The translations under genes were made by a program, and so were the position numbers. Shown one piece after another: positions 26,067-34,252 of a stretch of 64,000 nucleotides of DNA. The notes under the pieces were generated by a model. The model was given only the letters and a program-made list of their open reading frames with translations. It was not told where the DNA came from and ran no database searches. Each line of letters begins with the position of its first letter. Within the stretch, counting starts at the first letter, position 1. This DNA comes from CAVPJC01 sp963705155 (GTDB lineage Bacteria > Chloroflexota > Anaerolineae > Anaerolineales > UBA4823), in contig CAVPJC010000024.1 in the NCBI GenBank assembly GCA_963705155.1, positions 151,966 to 215,965 of the forward strand, given 5' to 3'.

Positions 26067-26789
26067 ATGAATTTTAAGGAGCTGGCTGCCCGATCCGCGT
26101 TGCAGTACGTCCATAGCGGTATGACCCTGGGCCTGGGGACCGGTTCAACAACAGCTTATTTCATCGACTTACTGGGGGAACGGATCCAGGCCGGCGGACT
26201 GAAGGATATCCGCGCTGTGCCCACTTCGGAGGCCAGCGCTGCACGCGCCCGGCAGCTGGGAATTCCACTGGTGACGTTAGGCGAGTGCTGGCGGGTACAG
26301 CCGCCGCCTCATCTGGATTTGGCTGTGGATGGCGCAGACGAGGTTGATCCCCAGATCAACTTGATCAAAGGCCTGGGGCGCGCCCTGCTGCGGGAAAAGG
26401 TTGTGGTGGTTCACGCCCGGCGTTTTATCGTGATTGTGGAAGAGACCAAACTTGTGCCGCGCCTGGGGACCAGGGGACCGCTGCCGGTGGAGATCCTTCC
26501 TTTTGAGGCGGAAGCGCATATTGCCTGGCTAAATTCACTCGGCTGCCGTGCGGAACTCTGGCGGGAAGATGACGGCCACCCGGCAGTGACCGATAATGGC
26601 AACTTCCTGGTGCGCTGTTGGTTTGACGGCGGTATCCCGGATGTGCGCCTGCTCGACCGGCGGCTGGCAGATCGCCCCGGAATCATTGAACACGGGCTCT
26701 TCCTGGATCTGGCAACCGAGGTCGTTGCGGCGGGGGTCGATGGGGTGCGTGTGCTTACACGGCCTGTTGGGATCATACAGGGATTATGA
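26067..26789 (+). CDS. rpiA: Ribose-5-phosphate isomerase A
   Basis: 240 residues. RpiA interconverts ribose-5-phosphate and ribulose-5-phosphate in the pentose phosphate pathway. Family motifs are GLGTGSTTAYFID, DGADEVDPQINLIKGLGRAL and LREKVVV. The start follows GAGGAG. The stop codon overlaps the rpe start (ATGA), so the two pentose phosphate genes are coupled. Confidence 0.95.
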   Translation: MNFKELAARSALQYVHSGMTLGLGTGSTTAYFIDLLGERIQAGGLKDIRAVPTSEASAARARQLGIPLVTLGECWRVQPPPHLDLAVDGADEVDPQINLIKGLGRALLREKVVVVHARRFIVIVEETKLVPRLGTRGPLPVEILPFEAEAHIAWLNSLGCRAELWREDDGHPAVTDNGNFLVRCWFDGGIPDVRLLDRRLADRPGIIEHGLFLDLATEVVAAGVDGVRVLTRPVGIIQGL

Positions 26790-27466
26790 TGGTCAAGATT
26801 GCAGCATCCATCCTCTCAGCAGATTTTTCACACCTGGGCGCGCAGGTGCAGCAGGCCATTCAGGGCGGCGCGGATTACATTCATGTGGATGTTATGGACG
26901 GTCAATTTGTCCCCAACATCACCATTGGACCTCCGGTCGTGGCTGCCATCCATCCCTTAACAAACCGGAGTGGAGCGATCCTGGACGTGCATTTGATGGT
27001 TGAAACGCCTGAACGAATGATCCCTGCTTTTGTGCAGGCCGGCGCCCAGATCATCACCGTTCATGTGGAAGCTTGCCTGCATTTGCATCGCACCATCCAG
27101 ATGATCAAGGAACTGGGTGTAAAAGCCGGCGTGACATTGAACCCTGCCACAGGATTGCACACCCTGGAAGAAATTCTTCCAGATGTCAACCAGGTGTTGA
27201 TTATGTCGGTCAATCCGGGTTTTGGAGGCCAATCTTTTATTCCCTCCAGCCTGGATAAAATTACCCGGTTGCGCACGATGCTGGATGAACGCAACCTGCA
27301 TCAGGTGGATATCGAGGTGGATGGCGGTTTGAAACCGGAGAATGCTCTGAGCGTGGTGATGGCTGGAGCCAATATTTTGGTGATAGGTTCGGCTATATTT
27401 AATCAGCAAGCCAGCATTGCAGAGAACATCGCTGCATTCCGGCGCAGTCTGTCTGTGGCTGGATAA
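26786..27466 (+). CDS. rpe: Ribulose-phosphate 3-epimerase
   Basis: 226 residues with the TIM-barrel epimerase motifs SILSADFSHLG, HVDVMDGQFVPNITIGPPVV, VHLMVE-type HLMVETPERMI and MSVNPGFGGQSFI. The metal-binding His and Asp residues lie in these. It converts ribulose-5-phosphate to xylulose-5-phosphate. It overlaps rpiA by four bases. Confidence 0.95.
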   Translation: MMVKIAASILSADFSHLGAQVQQAIQGGADYIHVDVMDGQFVPNITIGPPVVAAIHPLTNRSGAILDVHLMVETPERMIPAFVQAGAQIITVHVEACLHLHRTIQMIKELGVKAGVTLNPATGLHTLEEILPDVNQVLIMSVNPGFGGQSFIPSSLDKITRLRTMLDERNLHQVDIEVDGGLKPENALSVVMAGANILVIGSAIFNQQASIAENIAAFRRSLSVAG

Positions 27467-27534
27467 GGACTTCGGCAAACCCGGTCTTTATCCTTTTTCG
27501 AGCATGTGGTATATTCAGGGCGCAGGAGGGCTCC

Positions 27535-28213
27535 ATGAGCGCAAGGATATTAGTAATCGAAGATGACGAGGCAATCCTGAAATTTTTAAAGCGCGGGCTT
27601 GCGTACGAAGGCTACCAGGTGGATACTGCCGCCGATGGGCAGACTGGCCTGACTGTCGCAAGAGATACCCCGCCAGATCTCGTAGTTTTGGATTTAATGC
27701 TCCCTGGAATTGATGGCATGGAGGTTTGCCGGCGGTTGCGCGCCGGCGGCCCGCTGCCCATTTTGATCTTGACTGCTAAAGACACCGTCAATGACCGCAT
27801 CCAGGGATTGGACATGGGCGCGGATGATTACATGGTGAAGCCGTTTGACCTGGATGAGCTGCTTGCGCGCATCCGGGCGCTCCTGCGCCGGGCTCAGCCC
27901 AGCCGGCCCCAGGTGCTTCGCTTTGGCGATCTCAGCCTGGATACCGGAACGCGCCAGGCAATCCGCGGCGAGCGCACGATCTCCCTGACGGCTAAAGAAT
28001 ACGAGCTGTTGGAGCTGTTTTTGCGCCATCCCCGCCAGGTTTAACCCGGGATATGATCTTCGACCGGGTTTGGGGATATGATTTTGGCGGTGAAAGCAAT
28101 ATCATCGAAGTTTATATCCGTTATTTGCGCCAAAAACTTGAAGTGGATGATGAAATGCGTTTGATCCACACCGTGCGTGGTATGGGGTATGTACTGCGCG
28201 AATCAAACAACTG
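27535..28213 (+). CDS. OmpR-family response regulator, one frameshift
   Basis: The receiver domain shows acidic Asp10/Asp11, phospho-acceptor Asp53 (VVLDLMLPGIDG), Thr80 and Lys102. The winged-helix output domain begins LRFGDLSLDTGTRQA. The frame breaks at 28040, where one T is missing in a T run. The other frame supplies FDRVWGYDFGGESNIIEVYI and HTVRGMGYVLRES, completing a protein of about 226 residues. It pairs with the histidine kinase that follows. The regulated genes are not evident. Confidence 0.92.
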
Positions 28214-28238
28214 ATTTTTTTCGTTCTGTCTTTCTTAA

Positions 28239-28260
28239 GCCAGCCTGACGGCTGGCATTC
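28239..28260 (+). other. Hairpin between response regulator and kinase genes
   Basis: GCCAGCC-TGAC-GGCTGGC followed by ATTCTT. It may be a weak terminator that lowers kinase expression relative to the regulator. Confidence 0.45.
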
Positions 28261-28266
28261 TTGTTC

Positions 28267-29685
28267 ATGTCACTGCGCACCCGTCTCGCAATTTTATACA
28301 CCTCCATTGTGGGAGGCATCCTGCTGCTTTTTGGGGTGGCAGTGTATGCTTCGGTTTCATTCAGCCTGATTTCCCAGGTGGACCGGCTTCTCGTCCGGAC
28401 GATTAACTCCATCTGGCCGAATGTATTTGTGGATGCCTCCGGCTATCTGGGGGTGAACCGGGTTCCTGGCATGGATCTGGCGCCAGGTTTACTCTTCCAG
28501 GTTTGGAACCGTGAACGGGATCTGGTTTACACGAATGTCGTCCAAATCAACACGCCTTTTGATGCGGTGGGTATGCAGTCATCAACACAGGCAACTCGTG
28601 ATGTGAATCTTGAGCTGGGCAATGGCAGCGTACATTTAAGGGTACTTTCAGTGCCGCTGGTGATTGGCGATGGCAGGCGTGTCGTCGGTGTGTTGCAGGT
28701 GGCGACGAGCCTGCAGGTGGTCGATGTCACCCAGCAGTCGTTGTTGGTGGTCTTGCTGGTGGGGGCAGTCGCTTCGATGACGGTCGCCTGGTTTGCGGGT
28801 TGGATCAGCACGCGGCAGGCGTTGGCCCCGCTGGGTGATGTGACCCGGGTGGCGCTGCAGATTACGCGCGCAGATGACCTTTCCCGCAGAATCCCGTACT
28901 CGGGTCCGTTGGATGATGAAGTCGGCCAGTTGATCACGGCTTTCAACCAGACGTTAAGCCGGCTTGAGAATCTGTTTAATACCCAACGTAGATTTCTGGC
29001 AGATGTTGGCCACGAGCTTCGGACACCGTTGACCGTCATTAAGGGCAACGTTGATTTGATGCGCTTGATGAAAAGCATGGATGTTGAGTCAATGGATGGG
29101 ATTGATTCGGAGGTTGAACGCCTGACCAGACTTGTGGGTGATTTGCTGCTACTGGCACAGGCGGAATCCGGAAAACTCCCGTTGAATATCCAATTGATCG
29201 AGGTGGATACCATCCTGCTGGAAGTGATGCAGCAGATGAAAGTGTTGGCGCGCAACCGCCTGGATTTGCGTTTGGGTGATATCGATCAGGTTTTGATCTG
29301 TGGGGATAAGGACAGGATCAAACAGGTGTTGGTGAATTTAATCAGCAATGCAATCAAATATACCCCGCAGGACGGCCATGTTGTCGTAGGTTTGGGCAAG
29401 GTGAATGACCGGGCGCGGTTAACGGTCTCCGATGATGGCCCCGGTATTGCTGCAGAAGACATCCCCCATATTTTTGAGCGGTTTTACCGCGGTGAGAAAG
29501 CCCGCACGAGAAATAAAGATGGAAAAGGCTACGGCCTGGGTTTGTCAATCGCGTATTGGATTGTCCGAAATCATGGGGGTCAGATAGAAGTGGATTCGCG
29601 GCCTGGCGCAGGAACGACTTTTTGTATCTGGCTGCCGCTCGCTCAGGAAAGATGTTCAGAAGAGATTATCTCTGGGATGGAATAG
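28267..29685 (+). CDS. Two-component sensor histidine kinase
   Basis: 472 residues: a first membrane helix (LAILYTSIVGGILLLFGVAV), an outer sensor region (about 35-155), a second helix, a HAMP domain, the phospho-acceptor box FLADVGHELRTPLTVIKGN (His249), and an ATPase domain with NLISNAIKYTP, DDGPGI and YGLGLSIAYWI. The ATG is used although a TTG lies two codons before it. No clear ribosome-binding site is seen. It is partner to the upstream OmpR-like regulator. Confidence 0.93.
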   Translation: MSLRTRLAILYTSIVGGILLLFGVAVYASVSFSLISQVDRLLVRTINSIWPNVFVDASGYLGVNRVPGMDLAPGLLFQVWNRERDLVYTNVVQINTPFDAVGMQSSTQATRDVNLELGNGSVHLRVLSVPLVIGDGRRVVGVLQVATSLQVVDVTQQSLLVVLLVGAVASMTVAWFAGWISTRQALAPLGDVTRVALQITRADDLSRRIPYSGPLDDEVGQLITAFNQTLSRLENLFNTQRRFLADVGHELRTPLTVIKGNVDLMRLMKSMDVESMDGIDSEVERLTRLVGDLLLLAQAESGKLPLNIQLIEVDTILLEVMQQMKVLARNRLDLRLGDIDQVLICGDKDRIKQVLVNLISNAIKYTPQDGHVVVGLGKVNDRARLTVSDDGPGIAAEDIPHIFERFYRGEKARTRNKDGKGYGLGLSIAYWIVRNHGGQIEVDSRPGAGTTFCIWLPLAQERCSEEIISGME

Positions 29686-29686
29686 A

Positions 29687-29718
29687 AAACGGCCTGATTT
29701 TTAACCAGGCCGTTTCTG
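29687..29718. terminator. Bidirectional terminator
   Basis: AAACGGCCTG/CAGGCCGTTT with a 9-base loop, A-rich on one side and T-rich on the other, between the convergent kinase and membrane-protein genes. Confidence 0.8.
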
Positions 29719-29731
29719 AATGCAATCGTTC

Positions 29732-30476
29732 CTAACGCCTTGTATGGTTGTTGGTCGTTGAATTAGATCGAGCCTGCATGCTCACCGGATGATAGGTTGG
29801 CTCAGGCCTTGAAAAGATCGGCTCTGACGATTGGGCTGGTTTCGGCGCCGGTGAAAAGGATGGCGCCTGGTGGGTGATCGTGCGAGAATTTTGAGGTAAT
29901 GACCGGTTGCCAAGCGTACGAACATTTGGAACTGACTTCTGCTGGTATGGCATGCGGTGATCGGCCTGGCTAAACAGGCGTTCTCCGGCTACAGAAAATG
30001 TTCCAATGATGAGCACCCGGATCAGCCAAACCATCACGGCTACGAACAAAGGCACCGCTCGCAGCAATGTTTCCCGGGCGATAACAACATTTCCCAAGCG
30101 ATTCGTGCCTGAGGATCGCGATAGAAACGCCCCACCAGGTGAGCATGGCATTCATCGTGGCTGCCAGCAGCCAGGCGCCGAATAAATACCACACTTCGGC
30201 GGGTTCATCTGCACCTTCTTCCGGGGTAAAGAGGCGGGCAATCCCCGCAAAATCGATGCCACAAAATGCGATTGCCAGGATCGTAGCCCACCGCACTCCC
30301 ATGAAATTCAGATCACCCAGAAGATCGCGCAGGGCAAAATCCGTTGTGCTGTAATTGAAAATCTCAAATGCAAGCAAAGCCGCGATGATGAGAAATCCAA
30401 ATGCTAGACCTCGATTTACACGAAATCGACTGAGATAACCGGTCAGGTTAGGGTTACGGACAATCGTTGGGTTCAT
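29732..30476 (-). CDS. Unknown four-helix membrane protein with Pro/Ser-rich tail, one frameshift
   Basis: I do not recognise this family. The N-terminal part (MNPTIVRNPNLTGYLSRFRV) is followed by helices around FGFLIIAALLAFEIF, WATILAIAFCGIDFAGIARL, YLFGAWLLAATMNAMLTWWG and, after a frame change near 30097, LLRAVPLFVAVMVWLIRVLI. The C-terminal ~80 residues are polar and rich in Pro, Ser and Gln. The start has GGAG. It has its own promoter with a LexA-like palindrome, matching that of the upstream lytic transglycosylase, so the two should be co-regulated. The topology recalls small membrane parts of DNA-transfer or secretion machines, but that is speculation. Confidence 0.6.
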
Positions 30477-30552
30477 GGGTACACTCCTTTGCGGTTCATT
30501 GAACCAAATCGAAGGATATTTTCGATCAATCCGGTAAGGTATTTCTGATCTA

Positions 30553-30581
30553 AATATAGAACATAAGTTCTAAATTGTCAA
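30553..30581 (-). promoter_or_regulatory. Promoter with LexA-like operator (membrane protein gene)
   Basis: On the minus strand a perfect TTGACA (30581-30576), 17-bp spacer and TATATT (30558-30553). The spacer contains the 16-bp palindrome TAGAAC-N4-GTTCTA (30572-30557). A repressor bound there would block RNA polymerase. The -35 overlaps the stop codon of the upstream transglycosylase gene. Confidence 0.85.
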
Positions 30582-31385
30582 GAGGCAATTTCTATTCGTA
30601 TTGAAATGCCAAGATGGAGACTGGCGTTCTTGCATAAACGCTGCCCGCCAGCCCCGAGCCATTCTTTCAACCGCGCACTGGTGTTCTTCCCCTGGAGCGC
30701 ATCCTCATAGATGCCCATTGCCCAACGCACATAACGGACCGTTTCATTCGCCCATGTCGAGACCGGCCGGCGGGAACCCGCAATCCCAGCGTTATAGCCC
30801 GGCAAATGTGAGCCGCAAGTCGCCGTCATGAGAATTAAAACTTTTGCTCAAATATTCTATGCCCCGTAATGCATTCGTATGTGGATCGAACCGATTTTCC
30901 CCGGTGTCAAAATGAAATGGCATCACCTGGAACAGACCACTTGCCCCCGCCGAAGACTCTACGGATGGATCACCGCACAACTCGATCTGCATGACCGTGG
31001 CCACCATATTTGGATCCACTCCCCATTGTTTTGACCAATCCAATATGGATGATTCCCAATAACGTACCTCGGGGGTAAATATCGGAGAGATGGTGGAAAT
31101 CCCGGATTTACCAACGGCCAGGCTTGTATTTTGATGATCAGTCAATTCAGGCAATGACACTGTTTCCTCATGGCTGGTTTGGCTTCCTGCCAAATTCGGA
31201 TTTGAGACAGCATCTTGCGAGAACATAATATCTGGCATGGGGATATTCACTGCCAGTAAGATCATTAAAAACGCAGCCAACACAACCGCCACTGGAACCA
31301 GCCGCCTGAATATTTGCGACACCATCAACGGGGAAGCCGCAGCATTGTTCAATTCCATATCTTCTAACCAGATCTGAACAGCCAT
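30578..31385 (-). CDS. Membrane-anchored lytic transglycosylase (SLT domain), one frameshift
   Basis: An N-terminal membrane helix (residues 31-48) precedes an outer linker and an SLT domain. The catalytic Glu135 lies in VMQIELCGDPS, followed by SAGASGLFQVMPFHF, the classic E-S-x-G-x-x-G-L-x-Q-x-M-P pattern. After a shift near 30805 the fold continues with YNAGIAG and ETVRYVRWAMGIYEDAL, where YNAG is typical of this family. The enzyme cleaves peptidoglycan glycan strands. The start has GAGGTG. The gene has its own promoter with the same LexA-like operator as the next gene, which is unusual for a housekeeping cell-wall enzyme and suggests a damage-induced or mobile-element role. Confidence 0.85.
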
Positions 31386-31421
31386 CCTGCACCTCTTTCC
31401 TGGATTCGGTTCGATTGGTTA

Positions 31422-31450
31422 AATATAGAACTCTTGTTCTATTTTGTCAA
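31422..31450 (-). promoter_or_regulatory. Promoter with LexA-like operator (lytic transglycosylase gene)
   Basis: TTGACA (31450-31445), 17-bp spacer, TATATT (31427-31422), with the palindrome TAGAAC-N4-GTTCTA (31441-31426) inside the spacer. Every element has the same geometry as the second copy 870 bases downstream. The inserted elements start 10 bases upstream of the -35 and left the core promoter intact. Confidence 0.87.
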
Positions 31451-31466
31451 GGGTTTTGTCTGAGGT

Positions 31467-32967
31467 GTGTGCACGCAAAGGTTGTCAGAAAAGCGGAGCC
31501 TCGGGTAGGATAGGAGTTTCCGACAACCACCCCAACCGGAGGCTCCAAATGGACTATAACACGGAAGTCATTAACAGTGCAGCGAGACAACTGGCCGAGA
31601 TGGTCAAAGAGATGGTGATCCGCCAACAAGAGCGGGGGCAAGGCGCCCTATCCATTGCCCAGATTGAGGGCCATGTGCGGGAGGTAGTACGCCAGATTGG
31701 AATGCAGGCGTTGAGCCACTTTTTGAGTGGGATGCAAACCACACCGGCCCTAGAGATTCCTTGTAGGTGTGGCGGGAGCTTACACTACCAACGCATACGA
31801 GAGGCGTCGATCATCAGTGTCTTTGGCAAAACGAGCTACACGCGGGCTTATTATGCGGGTTGTGCGTGTCAGAAAGGCCAAGCGCCGCTGGACGAGCAGT
31901 TTGGGTTAGAGCCGGGGGCGGTGACGGCAGGGTTGGCCCAGCTCTTAGCCCTGGCAGGGATTGAGTTCTCGTATGATCAGAGCCCCAAATGGTTACAAGC
32001 CTATCTGCTGTTTGACGTTTCCGCAAACACGGTCCGATCAGAAACTGAGCGGATGGGAGCCTTGCAGGAAAAGACAGAAGCAGCCCTCATCCAACGCAGC
32101 CAGGATGAAACCTATCTCCAAGAACGCCAGCGCCAGCCGGGCCAGGTCGCGCCTCGCCTGTACGGTTCGATCGATGCGGCCAAAGTGCGCATCGAACCGC
32201 GTCCCAAGCAGGGCCAGGCTCCTGAAGAGCACGAAGATTGGCGGGATATGAAAGTGCTGTGCTGGTTTGAGACCGAAAACGTGCCCCCTGCTCAGCGTTC
32301 GGCTCGTCAGCGCAAGCAGGCCGAGCGCAAACAGGTTACCTTGCGCGCCAGGAACCTGTGCTATTTCTGTGATATTACCGAAGCGGACGATTTCGGCCAA
32401 CTTCTGTGGGCAACAGGCTGTAGCCTCAAAGCTGACCTGAGCCCAGAATTGATCTTCCTGGGAGATGGGGCGGTTTGGATTTGGAATTTGGTCGCCAAGT
32501 ATTACCCCAACGCCATCCAGATTGTGGATTGGTATCATGCCGAAGAACATCTTGAAATCGTCGCCAACGCTGCTTTTCCCCAGGGTTCGCATCGAACCCA
32601 CTGGCTGGATGGGGTCACCCAAGCTTTATGGGAAGGTCAGGTCGAAGATGTCATCGCCGCCTGTGAAGCCCTGGCTGCCTCTTGCGAGCTCGCCCGCAAA
32701 GCCGCCCACTATTTCTATATCCATGCCGAGCGGATGCGCTATGCTCGCTTCCGAGCGGCTGGCTATATGATCGGCAGTGGCACGGTCGAGAGTGGCTGTA
32801 AGCAGATCGTGACCCAACGACTCAAACTGCCAGGGGCTCAGTGGGAGGTTTCTGGGGCTGTCCAAACGGCGAAAGCTCGGGCTGCTTGGCTAAGCGGGCA
32901 TTGGCAGTCCTTATGCAACCAGCGTTCTGCTCTACCGTTGGCTATCTGACATCTTTTGCGTGCACAC
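31467..32967 (+). mobile_element. ISKra4-like insertion sequence with perfect 9-bp target duplication
   Basis: Terminal inverted repeats GTGTGCACGCAAA (31467-31479) and its complement ending at 32967. GTCTGAGGT is duplicated exactly at 31458-31466 and 32968-32976. The 1501-bp element holds one intact transposase gene. Confidence 0.9.
31549..32949 (+). CDS. ISKra4-family transposase
   Basis: A 466-residue intact transposase. A zinc-binding pair (CRCGG) in the N-terminal third is followed by the DDE-type core: SIDAAKVRIEPR, LIFLGDGAVWIWNL with the second Asp, VDWYHAEEHL, and the diagnostic C-terminal block MIGSGTVESGCKQIVTQRLK with the catalytic Glu. The ATG follows ACCGGAGG. It has no frameshift, and both terminal repeats and the target duplication are perfect, so the element is probably recent and may be active. 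Confidence 0.9.
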   Translation: MDYNTEVINSAARQLAEMVKEMVIRQQERGQGALSIAQIEGHVREVVRQIGMQALSHFLSGMQTTPALEIPCRCGGSLHYQRIREASIISVFGKTSYTRAYYAGCACQKGQAPLDEQFGLEPGAVTAGLAQLLALAGIEFSYDQSPKWLQAYLLFDVSANTVRSETERMGALQEKTEAALIQRSQDETYLQERQRQPGQVAPRLYGSIDAAKVRIEPRPKQGQAPEEHEDWRDMKVLCWFETENVPPAQRSARQRKQAERKQVTLRARNLCYFCDITEADDFGQLLWATGCSLKADLSPELIFLGDGAVWIWNLVAKYYPNAIQIVDWYHAEEHLEIVANAAFPQGSHRTHWLDGVTQALWEGQVEDVIAACEALAASCELARKAAHYFYIHAERMRYARFRAAGYMIGSGTVESGCKQIVTQRLKLPGAQWEVSGAVQTAKARAAWLSGHWQSLCNQRSALPLAI

Positions 32968-32976
32968 GTCTGAGGT

Positions 32977-34137
32977 TCAGACAAAAGATCGGACATTACC
33001 GAAGATCAAGAGGGCAAAGGCGCCGACTGCAGTCTGAGCAATAACTTCGACTTGTTCGCTGGGCAGACGCAGCTTCTGCTTGAGCAGGACAAACAGACCA
33101 GAATAGAGCAGCCATTTGGGGTGCGCCTTGACATCCACCAGGGGTTTGTTGAGCAAGGCATCTGGAACTTGGTTGACATCAAGCTTGCCATACACGACAT
33201 CCCGGATGGCTTCACCGAACCAGACCCCGATCACGTAAGCCAGTAAGCACAGGGCAATCATCTGTTCGAGGAGAGGCTGTTTCTTGTTCATGAGTTTGGT
33301 CAGATGCAACAGGTCTTTGCAATCGCGGAAAGTCTCTTCAATTTTCATCCGTTTCAAGTAAATCTCCAAACCGCGTTTGGGTTCTAAGGTGGTGATGACC
33401 CATAAGGGTTTGGAGAGGCTCTTGCGCCAATAACCAATCAGATTGACCTTAACGGTGCCCAGGTAATAAACATTGGGGCGGATAATCGTCTCGCCAGGCT
33501 GGATGAACAGCTTGACCGGCTCTCCATCGGCATCGATCAGGCGGGGCTGTTTATGCTGATCGCCCAGGTTCAAGCGGATCACAAACTGGATATACTCAAT
33601 ATACAGAATTTCCATCAGCTCTTCGTAACAGAATTCCCGATCCAACACCAATGGCCGCTCCCCCAATAATTCTTTGACTTCAGCAAAGCAACGAAAGTGC
33701 TCCTGGTTGCGAGAAGTCACTTGTTCACCAATCGTTCTCGAAGAATAGACTACAAACGAACATGGGAGTGACCGTCCGCGAAATGGGGTCGACAATACCA
33801 TCAACCAATATCCGGCTGTCTTTCCATCACTCAATGTACCCACATATGCCGTATGCGGCGCTTTGTAGCGTTCCATTTCCGTCGGATCACCGATCATGAA
33901 TTCTGCATCTTCCTGGTAAAAGCGTAGCAGCAACCGTTTCAAATCCGCTTTCTTCAAAAAACGCTGGATGGCTTTATAGTTACTCTCACTCTTGCCAGCC
34001 ATCTTCTCCGAAATGTTGCTCAGCCGGGGCGATTGTGCTTCCAGCACAGCTTTCACGATCCCGGCACCTTGTTGGATCGTCTTCTCGTCATCAAATAGGT
34101 AGCGTAAAAATTCATAGAAGTTGATACACTTGTCCAT
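32977..34137 (-). CDS. IS4-family (DDE) transposase
   Basis: 386 residues, intact. LVLDREFCYEE carries a catalytic Asp, and RMKIEETFRDCKDLLHL is the IS4-group Y/R/E/K-type signature with the catalytic Glu. The stop codon lies inside the left inverted repeat. Family assignment to IS4 is firm at group level only. A C-terminal hydrophobic region (ALCLLAYVIGVWFG) is common in this family. Confidence 0.85.
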   Translation of the reverse strand: MDKCINFYEFLRYLFDDEKTIQQGAGIVKAVLEAQSPRLSNISEKMAGKSESNYKAIQRFLKKADLKRLLLRFYQEDAEFMIGDPTEMERYKAPHTAYVGTLSDGKTAGYWLMVLSTPFRGRSLPCSFVVYSSRTIGEQVTSRNQEHFRCFAEVKELLGERPLVLDREFCYEELMEILYIEYIQFVIRLNLGDQHKQPRLIDADGEPVKLFIQPGETIIRPNVYYLGTVKVNLIGYWRKSLSKPLWVITTLEPKRGLEIYLKRMKIEETFRDCKDLLHLTKLMNKKQPLLEQMIALCLLAYVIGVWFGEAIRDVVYGKLDVNQVPDALLNKPLVDVKAHPKWLLYSGLFVLLKQKLRLPSEQVEVIAQTAVGAFALLIFGNVRSFV

Positions 34138-34252
34138 GGAAGCCTCCTATTGAGTATCCCGTTGCTAGCGGTTTTTCTCAAATGTAGAGGCTTCCTTTCT
34201 TTTTGCCTAGTCCTTGTCCGATCTTTTGTCCGAAGGTCAGTTTTGTTTGATC

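Larger units (their letters stand above)
31460..34240. mobile_element. IS4-like insertion sequence, interrupted by an ISKra4-like element
   Basis: The ends are imperfect inverted repeats sharing GACAAAAGATCGGACA. The left terminus reads CTGAGGTTCAG and the right, inverted, CTGACCTTCGG. A 6-bp target duplication TTTTGT lies at 31454-31459 and 34241-34246. The left end is split after 7 bp by the ISKra4-like element. Its own sequence without the insert is about 1.27 kb with one transposase gene. Confidence 0.8.
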
